Source: Liquidambar formosana
Lineage: Eukaryota > Streptophyta > Magnoliopsida > Saxifragales > Altingiaceae
Direction: 5' to 3'
Length of the DNA stretch: 64,000 nucleotides
Assembly: GCA_039720395.1 (NCBI GenBank)
Contig: CM077834.1
Location: 3,988,607-4,052,606 of the forward strand
The translations under genes and the position numbers were made by a program. This document shows, in pieces, positions 22,567-35,145 of the stretch (position 1 is the first letter of the stretch; every line of letters begins with the position of its first letter). The notes under the pieces were generated by a model. The model was not told the origin of the DNA. It saw nothing but the letters and a program-made list of their open reading frames with translations, and did no database searches.

Positions 22567-24130
22567 TCACGTTACTATGACAACCCAACCTGCATCATGG
22601 CGAGCGTTTAAAATATGTTATTCGTTCCCAACGGGAGCAAAATATAAGTTCAAAATTGACAATCAATATAAAGTAGACACCAAGAACAGGGAACCAACAT
22701 TATACCTTATAGACCCGCAAGAGAAAATACTTTACCAGTCAAGCTAAACATACAAACCTGGCAGCATTAGTCGCAGATGAAGACCAAACAAGTAGTCAGT
22801 ATAAAGGGTCAAGAAGCAAAATAATTAAAGAACATCAGAATGACTTCAGGAAAATAAAAATTGAATGGCCAAACTGTTTGTGCTCCACTATTGGCTCTTT
22901 AAACTCCACATTTAAATGAAAATGAACAAACCTATGAATACGTGGAAGGGGAAGTGTAAGGAGCTAAAAACGGAGCACAAGAAGTGAAGCTGTGCATAAT
23001 GAACACCTACCCAAATTTGGAATGTCTAACATTTCTAGTTCAATGTTTCAATTCCATAGACAACATTGACACCACAGAACAAGGACACTGAAAACCCAAA
23101 TGCCACAAAGAACACAGACCATGGAGATAAAAACAATTAACGGTTGGATTTCAAATATGGTGTTTTAGCAGACTACCAATAATGAAAGACTAACCAAATG
23201 TCAGGTGTCCTACATTTCTACATTCATTGTTTTGATTCCATAAACGGCATCGACGCCACAGAGCAAGCACACTGGAAACCCAAATGCCAAAAACGACATG
23301 GTCACGTAGGCATAAACAATTAACTGTTGGACTCAAATTTGATGGTACAGCAGATCTATCCAAAAACCCATTTAATATGGCATAACAAAATTCATATTAA
23401 TTCAAATTCGATGCCGAATAGCAGACTAATCGTCGACCTTGTTTCTCCAAAATGAGATTTGACACATCAAAGAGGTTCCAAGCCCAGATCTTACAAACCA
23501 ATTCTACTTGTTGTCACTAAAATAACACATCAAAAACCACATGACCATCCTACAAGCCCCTAAATAGCTTAACCTCACTTCATTCTACCCAAAAACCACT
23601 TGATCAACCAAATTACAGCATCGAATGCAAAAATTAACCAATATCAAGCATTAACAACAGGATCTCAACTTCATTCACAGTTAACAAAATTCACTCCACT
23701 TATCCAGTGTATCATAGCATTCAAAAACCCCAAACCCCAAAACACTTTCACTTAAAAACTAATGTGTATCAATCCCCAACTATAAAACCATATATAACCC
23801 ATAATCAAAACAAGGACAACTTCAAATCCCCAAGATCTCTCCTTATTCAAAGAATGAACCATTCTAATCACGAAAACAAACAGCACTCAACATGCGACAC
23901 AGAGAGAGCTACATTTGAAACCAAACAACAGAAAAGCTGGAGGAAATAGCAGAGAAGGTTTACCCAGATCGTCCTTGGAGCAAGGGTTTTGTGGGTTTCA
24001 GATCTAAGCACCCTTTGTTTCAGACTCTTCTCAGTGTTTCTGTGAACTTGTGGAGAGAGAGAAAGAGAGAGAGAGAGAGAGATGGTCTGAAATCTGAATG
24101 GTGTGTGGGTGTGGGACCCTTATATATGTC
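22567..24130 (-). promoter_or_regulatory. MAP65-1 leader exon, leader intron and core promoter
   Basis: The ATG exon begins at 22589 after an acceptor (gatgcag). A good donor (gg/gtaaac) ends a leader exon at 23964, so the leader intron is about 1.37 kb. The leader contains a GA/CT microsatellite at about 24053-24081. A TATA-like tatata lies near 24121-24126, placing transcription start near 24090. Leader introns often raise expression of plant cytoskeletal genes; here that is inference. Confidence 0.55.
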
Positions 24131-25780
24131 GTCTCTCTATGTATCTAATTGTCCTGAAACTCTTCATACATTGCGCTCCTTCTTCATTTTAATTACGAAT
24201 ATGACACTGCTAGCGTGCGAATTTACGTGCTTGTCCTAAAGTTTGACCACGTAGCTTGTGCGTGACCGGGAAAGGGGATATCCCCACTCCATAGGGGAGA
24301 TGTTCAGATGTAGACCATTCATCCGAGACATATGGCACTTAGTTATGCGATTTTGTTCCTAAGTAGTTTATACCTTACTATTTTTTTAGATATTAAGATG
24401 AATCTCTTCCGCCTCCCCTTTAAGATTTTAGAACTAACACCTAATGTCGTTATTTAGAGTAAGACAAAGAGAATGATGCATGAATCGATATCATTAAGTC
24501 AAAAAGGCTTGCTCTTTATAAGAAACAAATCCACACTAAAGCTTAGGGTTTGGTACGCCTAAGCTTTGAGGCTCGTCCTTCCAACCATAGGCCAGGACCC
24601 TTGGAGGCTAGTTAACCTTATCATTTTCATCCACTCCAAAATCAATATTTTTCCTATTTACTAGAATAACCTTTTACATTAAAACTCGACTAATTTTATG
24701 GATTAGTATAAACTTGTGACAAATGTAATTTTTTCAATTTTATTAAGGGCAAATTTTTTTAGTCAGTATTGTATATATTTCACGATGATCCAATCATCTT
24801 TCCTTTTTCTTTTTTTTTTACTACGGTACATGTGTCATTTCAAGATTCACCGACTAGAATCTTATTTCTAAGTGGGATAGTATTCCCTAAAAATATATCA
24901 AAATGGTACCTAAATCATGACTTTAGTACTACAGTAAAAATAATTGATGCTTAAAATTTTGGACTAAGAAGTTAACACAAGCAAAGTATGTGTCAGGCCA
25001 AATTTGAATGTATACGTCTAGACAGTAAGTCTTTCCATGTTACACACCAATTTTTCTCTGATTTGAGGACCCTAGTCTAAGTCATGATGTAGAGTAAAAG
25101 GATGGGCCCAGGGCAGATCAACTGTATTCAAAGGAGGGTGATACAGGGTGAGGCCATGTGTGCACGCAGTTTGGGTTCGTGATGACTTGAAATGATACAA
25201 GTACATAGACACAGAACATCGGTTACAAAGTCATTAAAGATGTGCGCGCCCATCAATGCTTATTAAATTGGCTGTACCAGGGGCTGGTAAGCAAATCAAG
25301 CTACTTGTCAGCGGCTTGGGCTCTGCCCCACTCTATTTCGTTCTTTTCCAATTATTTTCTCTTATTTTCTAGTTAGAGGGGAATTATTGTTTGGTCCCAT
25401 TAAAAGCAAATAATTACATATCGCTACAATAACTAATAATCTTATAATAAATGACTACTAATTTAACTAAGAATGACTACTAACTGTAATTATTTATCCA
25501 TAGCTTCCTCCTTTTTTTTTTCTTTCAAGGATGACATCTTCAACCTAATTAATCTCCTAAATTTATAAGACTGTCACTCACTTCATATAAATTTACAATG
25601 GGTGCATTTTTAAATCATTGTTCTACATGAAGAAATCACTTTCAATCACCCCAAAAAAAAAATGGTGTAAAAATAATGAAGAAAAAAAGTTTCATCAACT
25701 AAATGTTGTATGATCAAAACATAGATATTACTTTTAATTGCAATGCACCGAACATGAATTATATTTTTCTTGAATAATAC

Positions 25781-25826
<46 letters not shown>

Positions 25827-26007
25827 TAATGATCAGGTAAGCACGTGCTAATATAATTTATATCAATAACCACATTGGGAGTTGTACCTTGTGCATTAGT
25901 AGGATATGAGATACATTGGACCAATACAAAATGTAAAACCCCCAATACATGATGCTTATATAACTTATATCAACACGTACTGATGAGAACATAACTGTAT
26001 ATATATA
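24131..26007. other. Intergenic, no gene
   Basis: AT-rich sequence with no credible coding frame. A TA microsatellite occupies about 25786-25823. Nothing else identified. Confidence 0.5.
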
Positions 26008-26215
26008 CTCACTCTGTCCCATAAAGATAGGCAATTTTTGTAACTTTTTTTTGTCTCAAAATGTTTGTCCATTTTGAAAAGTCAAGTCATAATTTTTTTT
26101 TAACTTCTTATACTACCTCTTGTTATTTCAATAATTACTTTTAATACAAAACCCAATAAAAAGTAGGCAAATGATACTTTTGAAAAAATAGAGTTTAATA
26201 AATTACAAGTCAATA

Positions 26216-26617
26216 TGGCATAGCAGAAGTAGCAAAAGAAGAGTACCGTCTTCTTGTAAAATTAGAATAAAGAAAATAGAATAAACTCTCTAAAATTTGA
26301 TTGATCAAAAATTAAAATCTTGCCCATAGGCTACAAACTTATTTATAAAGAACTAACACTTAAACTCTAAGTAAACTAAGAAAATGAATTTTACTAAACT
26401 TAGGAAAGTAAACTAATACTTGAACTCTAAGTAAACTAGGAAAATGAATTCTACTAAACTTAGGAAAGGAATAAAAAAGGAAAGGAATAAATAAAATAAA
26501 CAAAATAAGAAAATTAAGCAAATAAAACATAAACTAAATTTAAAACGAAAATTAAAAAAATTAATAATAATGAAAATTAGACCCATGTGATTTTCCCAGG
26601 TTCTTTGTCCTACATCA
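26216..26617 (-). repeat. 3' LTR
   Basis: 402 bp, TG...CA ends, collinear with 27737-28138 with scattered substitutions. Contains internal near-repeats of taaactct-aagtaaacta words that also occur in the other LTR. Confidence 0.9.
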
Positions 26618-27321
26618 GGCTCCCCCACTTGAAGAAAACTCGTCCTCAAGTTTGACCTCCAGTATTGCAATCTTCTAGTCCAGTGAATCAAATATTTCGA
26701 ATATTTTAGCTTCCTCAATTTATTCCCATGTTTGTGATAAAAAAATTGCCCAATCTTGAAGATCTTTGCATCAGCTTTCAATTTATTAACAAGAAATCAA
26801 GCAAGGATTGCAAATTACATTGAAATTTTTAACCCCAATGAGATCAAAACTTTGTACCTCAATTACATAATCAACAGGATTTTGCAACATGATCTCATCC
26901 TGCAATTTAACAATTTCCCCCTCATCAAGTCTTCACTTTTAATAGAAGCATTCACAACTTGTTCAAAAACTTCCGACTTTGAATCTTCTAGATCTCCATG
27001 AATTTCTTGTGAAATATTTTCTTCAACAAATTTTGGAGTAGGGTCAACACTGTTAAACAAGGGAACTCCTTCATCTGGTTCACAAATATATTCTATCTCT
27101 ACTTTCATATCAGATTTTGGTTCTACATCCAAAACTTTCAAATATGTATTTTCTTTTGGTTTTTGGATGTGAAATTTCTTACTATAATCTCTCACGCAAT
27201 AATTTCCATGCCCATAATCTTGATCCACACAAATATCAAATTCTTTATAATCATACAAAGAAAAATTAGATATTAGTAATCTTCTCATTCTGGACCATGA
27301 ACAAATATGAGATTTACCTTG

Positions 27322-27720
27322 CTAAGTTCTTGCAAGTTGCAATTGATTCCACCAATGTCCAGCATAAAGTCTAAGCTTGTATGTCGTAGCTTTAACCTTT
27401 TCTTCATCCGAAATCTTCACAAAATCAAAAAACTCCTCCAAATCAAATAACCAAAAATTGTTTTTATTTGGAAATTCATTGAAATTAGGAATATCTCTAA
27501 ATTCCTTAAATTTCCAACGATTGCATTGATATATAGGTTGATAGTTAGCCCTAAGCACGCATGGATTCCCACAACTAGGTAAGTCCTGATTGTGTTGAGG
27601 AATCAACAAACGAGTGACGACTTGTAGGTTAGCCTCTTGCTTCAGAAGAAGCTGCTCCATCATGGCTTTAAACACGTCCCAAGTGACCGCATGTTCCCCT
27701 AAATCACCGTCTATAGGGTT
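27322..27720 (-). pseudogene. Partial gag of the LTR element
   Basis: After the primer-binding site the minus strand reads a Gln-rich segment, then KFKEFRDIPNFNEFPNKNNF, LEEFFDFVKISDEEKVK and KLRLYAGHWWNQLQ. The WxxxLE-type spacing followed by K(V)KxxxYKLRxxAxxWW is typical of gag capsid domains in Ty3/gypsy elements. The frame stops near 27322. A second open stretch (26863-27288) has acidic composition and no recognisable domain. Confidence 0.7.
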
Positions 27721-27736
27721 GGCTCTGATACCAACT

Positions 27737-28138
27737 TGGCATAGCGGAAGTAGCAAAAGAAGAACACCATTTTCTTGTAAAATAAGAACAAAGAAAATAG
27801 AACAAACTCTCTGAAATTTTATTGATCAAAAATTAAAATCTTGCTCATAGGCTACAAACCTATTTATAAAGAATTAATACTTGAATTCTAAGTAAATTAG
27901 GAAAAGGAATTTTACTAAACTTAGGAAAGTAAACTAATACTTGAACTCTAAGAAAATTAGGAAAATGAATTCTACTAAACTTAGGAAAGCAATAAAAAAA
28001 GAAAGGAATAAATAAAATAAACAAAATAAGAAAATTAAGCAAATAAAATATAAACTAAATTTAAAACGAAAATTTAAAAAATTAATAATAATGAAAATTA
28101 GACCCATGTGATTATCCCAAGTTCTTTGTCCTACATCA
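27737..28138 (-). repeat. 5' LTR
   Basis: 402 bp, the same length as its partner, next to the primer-binding site on the minus strand. It would carry the promoter of the element. Confidence 0.9.
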
Positions 28139-28211
28139 CAATTAAATAATGATTTTTTTTAAATTATGTATTTTGTCAAATTTGACTTATCTTTTTATGA
28201 TACCAAGAGAG

Positions 28212-30092
28212 TATATAGTGTGTATTTATTTGGAATGTTTATTTAAGTAATATGAAAAAAATATTGAAATATTTTTAACATTTTAACTTTATAGGTTTGA
28301 GGGAAGGACTGGCAGACTTATCCAATCCTTACCATTTGATGGATAACTAGATGAGATGGGCATTTTTGTAGTTAAAGTTAAGGAGAGGGGCAAATATTCG
28401 ATGACACGAAAGGGGAAAAAGAACATTGAGGTGTTGGCCTAATACAGAGCAAAACCCGACTTGGGGGGCAAAGGTCGTGATCATTGCTAGGTGGCATCAC
28501 GAATCGTAAAGATCTCTATCTTAATGCATCACCATGCAAAAATCATCCAATTCAGAGGCTTTTGAGATCCTTAGTTTTGGTCCTTTTGGATATTAGGCAT
28601 AATAATAAGTATAACATAAACAAAATATTTTGGCAAAAAAAAAAAAAAAAAAAAGTTCTCTTTAATTTTCTTCTCTTGCACTTTTGTCTCCGCATCTTAT
28701 CCTTTGCTTCAAACAAAATTTTACCTTATCATTTAAGAGTTAACAATGGTTTATGCTGTGGTGGAATGCCATGTCTTTCCCTTTTAGGGACAAGGGTTTA
28801 AGGAATTATTAGTTTCGACCCCACTAAGCGCTCTTGTAAAGTTAGGTTGGGCATTATCACTTCACATAGAATTGATGCTAAATGACTAGTTAAGTGAGTG
28901 ATGAGTGATATTGGATTCAAATTTATAGAAAAGCGTTGATACCCATTTGTTGATATTAAGAGGGTTTGAGTTATAGATAAATTCTATCGATTATCCAAAA
29001 AAAAAAAAGAAAGTAAAAAAAAGAAGAAGAAGATTTTAATTGTACCTGATTAATCCTCCTTAACACATGCAGTCCTTCCGTCCTACATGCACCATGCACC
29101 AGGCAATTACAAGACTAAAGTCCATGAGTATAGAAAAGTGGTGGGAATAGAACCCAAGACTTTTTACGTAAGAAAAAAGCCTTGAAGTATTCAATCCAAC
29201 CCTCAAAAATAAGTGTCATTACTAATCATCACAAGTAAAAAGGAGCTTGCCAATAAAAGTGCAACATACTTTTTCATGCGATATTTTAACCTTGAATTTC
29301 AATGCCTTGAAATTTGTCCGCTTAACTTTTATTTGAATTTTTAAAATTTTGAATACAGGGGAAAAGCTTCAAAATGATACATCCCTCTAGACATGACATA
29401 AATGAACAAATTTTAACAATAAAAACAACTTTTGAGAAAAAGAGACTTCCTAGTTAAATTTTCCTTTTCTTTTCCCTCTTTACCCAGGGTTAAACTTAGA
29501 GCAACTTTTGGTTTGCTCTAGTTAATGCTACAATAACTAAGTCCTGACTTAGTATTTTTTTATAAATTTTGTTTATTAATTCAAGCGCCTTTCCTCTTTT
29601 TTGGTAAGTCCTTTCCAACCTTTTTTTTTTTTTTGTCTAAAACTATTAATTGAGCACATGCGATGCATGTGCAACACATCTTTTCAAATTTTTATTTTAT
29701 CAATAAAACTACTATGTCAGTTTTCAAGTTTCTTAAACCACATGTGTGTATGTGGGAGAGAATTAAAGGAAAACAGATTATGATGAGTTTTTAAAAATTG
29801 GTAAAATTACCAAATCGTCTCTTAACTTTATTAATTTGTAAGGATGTTTTAATATTTTTAAAGTACAATCCAACCACAAATAAAATTGACTTTATATAGT
29901 AGTATAGATTTTCTTTTTTTAATCTTATTTTTTAAACCAAACACCCGTTTCTCTCTAATATTTTGAGATATTTTTACCTATCAAAATATAATTCTCATGC
30001 AGTTCACCCATTTCTTATAGAGAAACATCCATACCTATTTATTGAAAATCAACTAATGTCTTGACTCTGTTGAACTATTTTTTTTTTTGGAC
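28212..30092. other. Intergenic, no gene
   Basis: AT-rich sequence without credible coding frames; an A20 run near 28634-28653 and purine-rich stretches near 29000. Nothing identifiable. Confidence 0.45.
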
Positions 30093-30405
30093 ACTTCTTG
30101 CCTCCACTCTAGGGTGGAGGAGTTCCTCTTCATTTTCATTCACTTTTTGTCACGTGTTATAAATATTTTAGAAAAATATGAATTTTAAAACACAAACAAA
30201 CAAATATGTTAATATGGATACATGGACACACATTCATGTTAACATAAACATATAATACTCAAATATGAATTTATAAAAATGTGTACACAATTATGTAAAT
30301 ATGAGAATGCATACACATAATCAATTCTTCTTATTTATTTGAACAAATGAAGAAATATAAGTGGGAGGGGGAAGGAACCCCTCCACCCAAAGGTGGAGAC
30401 AAGTA
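30093..30405. mobile_element. Possible MITE with GC-rich inverted ends
   Basis: The left arm acttcttgcctccactctag followed by ggtggaggagttcct is matched in inverted form at the right by acttgtctccacctttgg then gtggaggggttcct. Arms are about 40 bp around an AT-rich interior. No target duplication could be fixed. Confidence 0.55.
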
Positions 30406-30430
30406 TTTTTATTTATTATTTTTTTCTGTA

Positions 30431-30437
<7 letters not shown>

Positions 30438-30465
<28 letters not shown>
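30438..30465. repeat. TA microsatellite
   Basis: Uninterrupted AT dinucleotide run in non-genic sequence. Confidence 0.85.
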
Positions 30466-30471
<6 letters not shown>

Positions 30472-31514
30472 CAAGAAAATAACTATTTATACTAAATTGA
30501 TGTGTCGCCAACTGCTACGGGAGTTGGGCTTTGGCAAATTCAAAGGAAGAGCATCACTTTCCTTTCAAAAACTCCTAGGTGCTGTTTCAAGTTTCCACTA
30601 GTCTAATAATAACTGGGATTTGACCATTGACTAGAGGGGCCTTGACAAGTGATCTGTCTCCGTCTCCGTCTTCGCATGTGGATGGTCTAATGCAGGTGAT
30701 AGTGTGTGGTGTCCGAAAATCGAAACTCATCGACCAATTGGAACATCTTTGTAGGCCTCGCTTCATGTGGCCTAGACAGGGACTGTATGGGACTTGCTTG
30801 GGTGCATTGAACCGTCCAAACCAAATCTCACATGCATTTTGTACTATTCTGTCCCTTTCAGATTTTTAACTTAATGGCCAAACTCAAAGAAGGATAAACC
30901 TTATATTATTTAAGCCTCAGGCCCTACACATCGTTTTTTTAGTTTGCAAAAAGAATGGAGACAAACCTTGGCAATTATTGGTTAAGAAAATAATTATACT
31001 TTACAGAGTTAAAGTTTGCACCCCCATTACATTTCAATGATTATGTTAGATTGTTTGTGATTTTTTTTAATAAATATATTCAATAAAGAGGAATAACTTG
31101 CTCAATATAGGAGCATATTTTATTTTTCTTGGAAAGTATCCCAATTCCCTATTTTTTTTTTTTTTTAAAAAAAAAAAGAGAGTTCGAGTTCGTCAATGAT
31201 GAGGACACCGGCCAGCATCCCTATCGCTATGAGTGATACAAATTCTTGGTATGCAGTTCAAGACATGCACTATGTTATAGTAATATTTATCAAAAGGGGC
31301 TCACACTTGCTTGGTAGAAAATATTGGTCGAATTCTTTGGAATGTGAGAAAATCAAGTTTCAATTAACACATGCGATTAAACTACGTGCATCATATAATG
31401 AAATTTTGTACATAAGGTAAATATTTTTTTTCTTAATGTGGCTAATGTGTACTAGTGTGACATTCATTAAAAAAAAATAAAAATAAAAATAAAAATAATT
31501 TTAAAAACCTCTTA
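30466..31514. other. Intergenic, no gene
   Basis: No credible gene or element seen; T- and A-rich tracts near 31150-31178. Confidence 0.4.
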
Positions 31515-33026
31515 TCTATTATATATATCTGAAAGGAAAGATTGGCACCCTTTTGTGTGCCAACTGCCAAGTGTCAAAATGAGATTTTTTTTTTTCTTTT
31601 TTCCTGTCACATGTTGAAATAGGGACACAATTGTCTTTTTGGTAAAATTACTTTTTAGTAATTGTTTTCTAATCTAATATCGAAAAAGGATATTTTCTAT
31701 CAACTTGCTACAAATTGACTACAAATGTGTGCTAAAATGACAACTAATTTCCACTGTTTCATATTAATTTGGGAAGTAGTCACTAAAATGTAATTTTGCC
31801 AAAAGTGTCTTTTGGGACAACTACCTTTAGTCATCACTTTCCAACTTAATACCAAACAAAGGATATTATTTGTCAAGTTACCACAAATTGACTTGATAGG
31901 TGCTTCAAAAGGACTATTAACTTTCTTTGTTTGGTATCAAGTTGGGAAATGGTCACCAAAAGATAAATTCCCCAAAAGATAAATTTCTCACCTTTTTTTT
32001 TTCCTTTTTTATTTTTGTTGATATTATTTGCTCATTTTCATGCGGTAGAGGTAAGTTAACGCTTAGTATTCATTGCATATCTCTTTGTTTTTATGTGTGA
32101 GGATTAAAAAACCCATACTATACAATGCTCAACCCAGACTTAATAGACTGTACTATATTTTTTTGTTTTCTTTATACCTATTCATTTCCCCTTCTAAAAA
32201 TTGAACATATAAAATTATAAATAGTCATAATTAAAAAGAGAGACAAATAAAGGAAATGAGGATTAAAAAAGAAAACGCGATCTATCGAAATTTTCAAATT
32301 CTCCCGATTTGCTTCTGATACCAAAAAAAAAAAAAAAAAAATCAAAAAAATCAAAATCAAAAGTCTTCCATATGGTTAATTACATAAAGTTGAAAAGATT
32401 TATACTTTCTCTTATTTTCTTCTCCCTATGACTTTTTTCTCCTATTCTCTTTCTCAGTTTAGATTTTTCTCTTATTTTTTTATGCTCTAATTTTAAACAA
32501 ATTTTTAATATTTTTCCCTATGATTTTTCACTCTTTGTGAAACCCACTCGAAACCTGGCTAAGATTCATCGTTGTCATACATTCTAAAATCTACACTGTC
32601 GGATTTCGAGATACTTTCAACGACTATACTTGCTTTGGTATATACCAACATGTTAAAACCATGATTGTGGGATGGGTTAAGTTTTAAAGAATTTTAATAT
32701 TTTTTCCACCAAATATCATAACGTGTTAGTTCTTTCATTTTTTATAAGTTTCTACCATTAAATTAATTGTTTTTCAAAATAATTTATCTTTTTTGAGAGT
32801 ATAATTAAATTTTGTGTGATACATTACGCTAACATCATACCAAAAATAATTTTGATTGAACATCAAAGATTATTTTTGTCTATATCTTTTAAATTTAATT
32901 GACATATTATATTAACAAATACATTTTACTATTTTAGAGAATAAATATTCTGTTAAAATTCTAATTTGCTAATAATATTATTTTTTTTATAAATTAATCC
33001 GTGCATCTCACGGGATTCGAAGTTAG
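31515..33026 (+). mobile_element. Non-autonomous Helitron-like element
   Basis: The left end atctattatatatatctgaa resembles plant Helitron 5' ends (TCTATACTA type). The right end has a stem-loop ccgtg-catct-cacgg (32999-33013) about 10 bases before a terminal gttagt, as in plant Helitrons whose hairpin lies close to CTAG/CTRR. No target duplication is expected. No Rep-helicase frame in 1.5 kb. The 5' end deviates from consensus, so exact borders are uncertain. Confidence 0.6.
31633..31982. repeat. Diverged 174-bp tandem duplication inside the Helitron
   Basis: Two units beginning gtctttttgg (31633) and gtcttttggg (31807) share a common order of words, including a block like aaaggatatt followed by ctacaaattgac or cacaaattgac and a block like gggaa-tagtcac or gggaaatggtcac. 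Within the second unit, accaaacaaagg and ctttgtttggt pair as an inverted repeat. Confidence 0.6.
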
Positions 33027-33440
33027 TATATATATATATATATATGCATATAACGCAACAATTATATCATTAAAAAAATAAAGTAAGAATAAAAATTGGA
33101 GGTCAATAATAAAATCACTCATCTTAGAATAGGTTCAATATCCTAAAAAATAAGAAGGGGATGCCAGGAAGGGGACTGTGGGGCTAGACGTACAGTTAGC
33201 TCTAGATTTTGGTATGAGTCGCTCTCAAATTGGATGTGAATTTTTCTAACTATAACACAAATTTGTTGGATTTTAAAATCACTATTGCAGACCATGTGTC
33301 ATAAAAGTACCATAAAATGAACACCATGCGTAGCCCTTCTGCTGCTTATAAGTGCCCGGTAGATGAGGATCCATTAATAAGTGTATGTCCCATTGTCCTC
33401 CTGCTGCTTATCCCTTTCTTGGCCTTCTGCCTCTGGTCAA

Positions 33441-33641
33441 GCAGTGTTCTGCCTTTCCTCTTTGCTTCTTAGTAAATTTGGCTAGCCTGCAACTCCTTTG
33501 AAGTTCCATAACTGGGGCACCTGCCTATACATGATACATGTGTGCAGTGTTCTGCCTTTCCTCTTTGCTTCTTAGTAAATTTGGCTACCCTGCAACTCCT
33601 TTGAAGTTCCATAACTTAGGCACCTGCGTATACATGATACA

Positions 33642-33646
<5 letters not shown>
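33441..33646. repeat. Recent 103-bp tandem duplication
   Basis: Units start at 33441 and 33544, both with gcagtgttctgcctttcctc, and differ at only a few bases. A TA microsatellite (about 33649-33682) follows. No gene. Confidence 0.9.
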
Positions 33647-33685
<39 letters not shown>

Positions 33686-34139
33686 AAATGCCGACGAGAG
33701 AAGGTACAGTGTCGGGGTCTCGTAGAGCACTCGGTTAGTACAATTCTCCCATCCCCCGCACACCAAACAACGAACTACCGAAATAAATCATTTCAAATTT
33801 TGGACATCTGATTCACAAGGTGTGGTCCTTGCCACTTGTTCACCCTTGGGGTTACATAGTATCTACCTGCAGTAGGCGCCAAGGTGAAGAAATTTTATTT
33901 GTCAAATTAATGGTCATTATTGACTGACCAAACTTTCTGCTCGTTATGATTTGGTCCACTGAAATTGCCTCAAAATGCGCTGGCATAACTTTACCATCAA
34001 CATTTATCCAAAAAAACATTACCATCAATCGTTCCATGGACTGCTAGAGGGTCTTCTTCGTAAAGATGATGGCTACTGGTGATGGGCTATTCCTACCCTG
34101 ACATTTGCATTTGCTTCACCACGGAATGGAATGTCTTGA

Positions 34140-34474
34140 GATTGGCATATGCATGTTTCTCTACATGAAAACGTGTGGTAATTTTAATTTGTACTGGCAC
34201 CATGTCAGCAATTTGGACATTGTCCTATATTTTTATCTGTGACCAAGAATTTTACTAGATGTGGTCAATGACTAAAATTAACAAAGAGTGAAAAATCGAA
34301 CCCAAAACATTTCGCTTATTTAAATGGTGCTTATGCTTTATTTAAAAACTATTGGAGCATGAGGGTTAACAAGCCCATGTAAAATTAGATCACATGTCCA
34401 AATTACTGACATGCAACCAGTACGAACTAAAATTGCCACACGTTTTCACGTAGAGAAACATACATATGCCAATC
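34140..34474. mobile_element. Inverted-repeat element with 80-bp arms
   Basis: The left arm (34140-34219) starts gattggcatatgcatgtttc; the right arm (34396-34474) in reverse complement starts gattggcatatgtatgtttc. Both continue with tctac-tgaaaacgtgtgg and then gtactgg. The spacer is about 175 bp. No clear target duplication. Probably a MITE. Confidence 0.7.
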
Positions 34475-35145
34475 GATATTGAGCATGGACCCACAAATTG
34501 TCCCACATGAGGGTTCAAAAGCGTTTTCGTTTGGATGACAAGTCTTTGTAAAATTGAATCATATCAGGAGCCATATCGAAGGTTGAGTCCTTACCAAAAT
34601 TGTTTGCGAATTTTTCACAAGCCTAGTTCATTTGCAGCCATTGCTAATGAATTCGTCTTTATTTGATGTTTTATAACATGCTTTGGTATTAACACCCAAC
34701 CAAGTTGAAAACAGGGCACATGCCCTGAACAAGGGCTTTTACTAATTGTACTTTGAATTGTTCATTCTTGTTATTAGAATAAGAATAATTTCATTTCAAA
34801 TAGTATATACGCATAATCACTCAATATTCTCTTCAAAATCACGCATAGAACCTATCATCAACTTTTTAAATCAAGTGCACGACACACTTCTTCAAATTTC
34901 TTGTCATCTTTTGTCTCGAATCATTTATCTCCATCTCACCTTATGACCAAATGCACTCTGTCTTTGAATAAAACTAAGACATTGCATAAAAAAGAAAAAG
35001 ATAAAAAAAGATTGGCAATAAAATAGTTCCCAGGAAGGCAGTCCATATTATTAAATGGTGCTACATGTAATGGTTCTTGTACGTATAATACCTAACATGC
35101 CTTGAGAAATCTTAAAAAAATTTAAGAACAAATTATTTTTAATAA

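Larger units (their letters stand above)
26216..28138 (-). mobile_element. Short non-autonomous LTR retrotransposon with partial gag
   Basis: Two direct repeats of 402 bp (26216-26617 and 27737-28138) both begin tggcatag and end ctacatca. On the minus strand the primer-binding site tggtatcagagcc (27721-27733) lies just inside the 5' LTR; this is complementary to initiator tRNA-Met and common in plant LTR elements. A purine-rich tract (aagtgggggag, about 26620-26632) precedes the 3' LTR. Flanks caata and caatt are a near-perfect 5-bp target duplication. Only 1.12 kb lies inside and no protease, reverse transcriptase or integrase is seen, so it needed a helper. Confidence 0.9.
26008..28211. mobile_element. 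Stowaway-like MITE, split by an LTR element
   Basis: The left end ctcactctgtcccataaaga follows TA (26006-26007). The right end, in reverse complement, reads ctctcttggtatcataaaaa and is followed by TA (28212-28213). Ends of the ctccctccgtccc type and a TA target fit Stowaway (Tc1/mariner) MITEs. Without the insertion at 26216-28138 the element would be about 280 bp. Confidence 0.65.

Noticed and set aside
26863..27288. 141-codon acidic frame in the LTR element as an independent gene
   Set aside because: It lies between the LTRs, lacks recognisable domains and is best taken as element interior.
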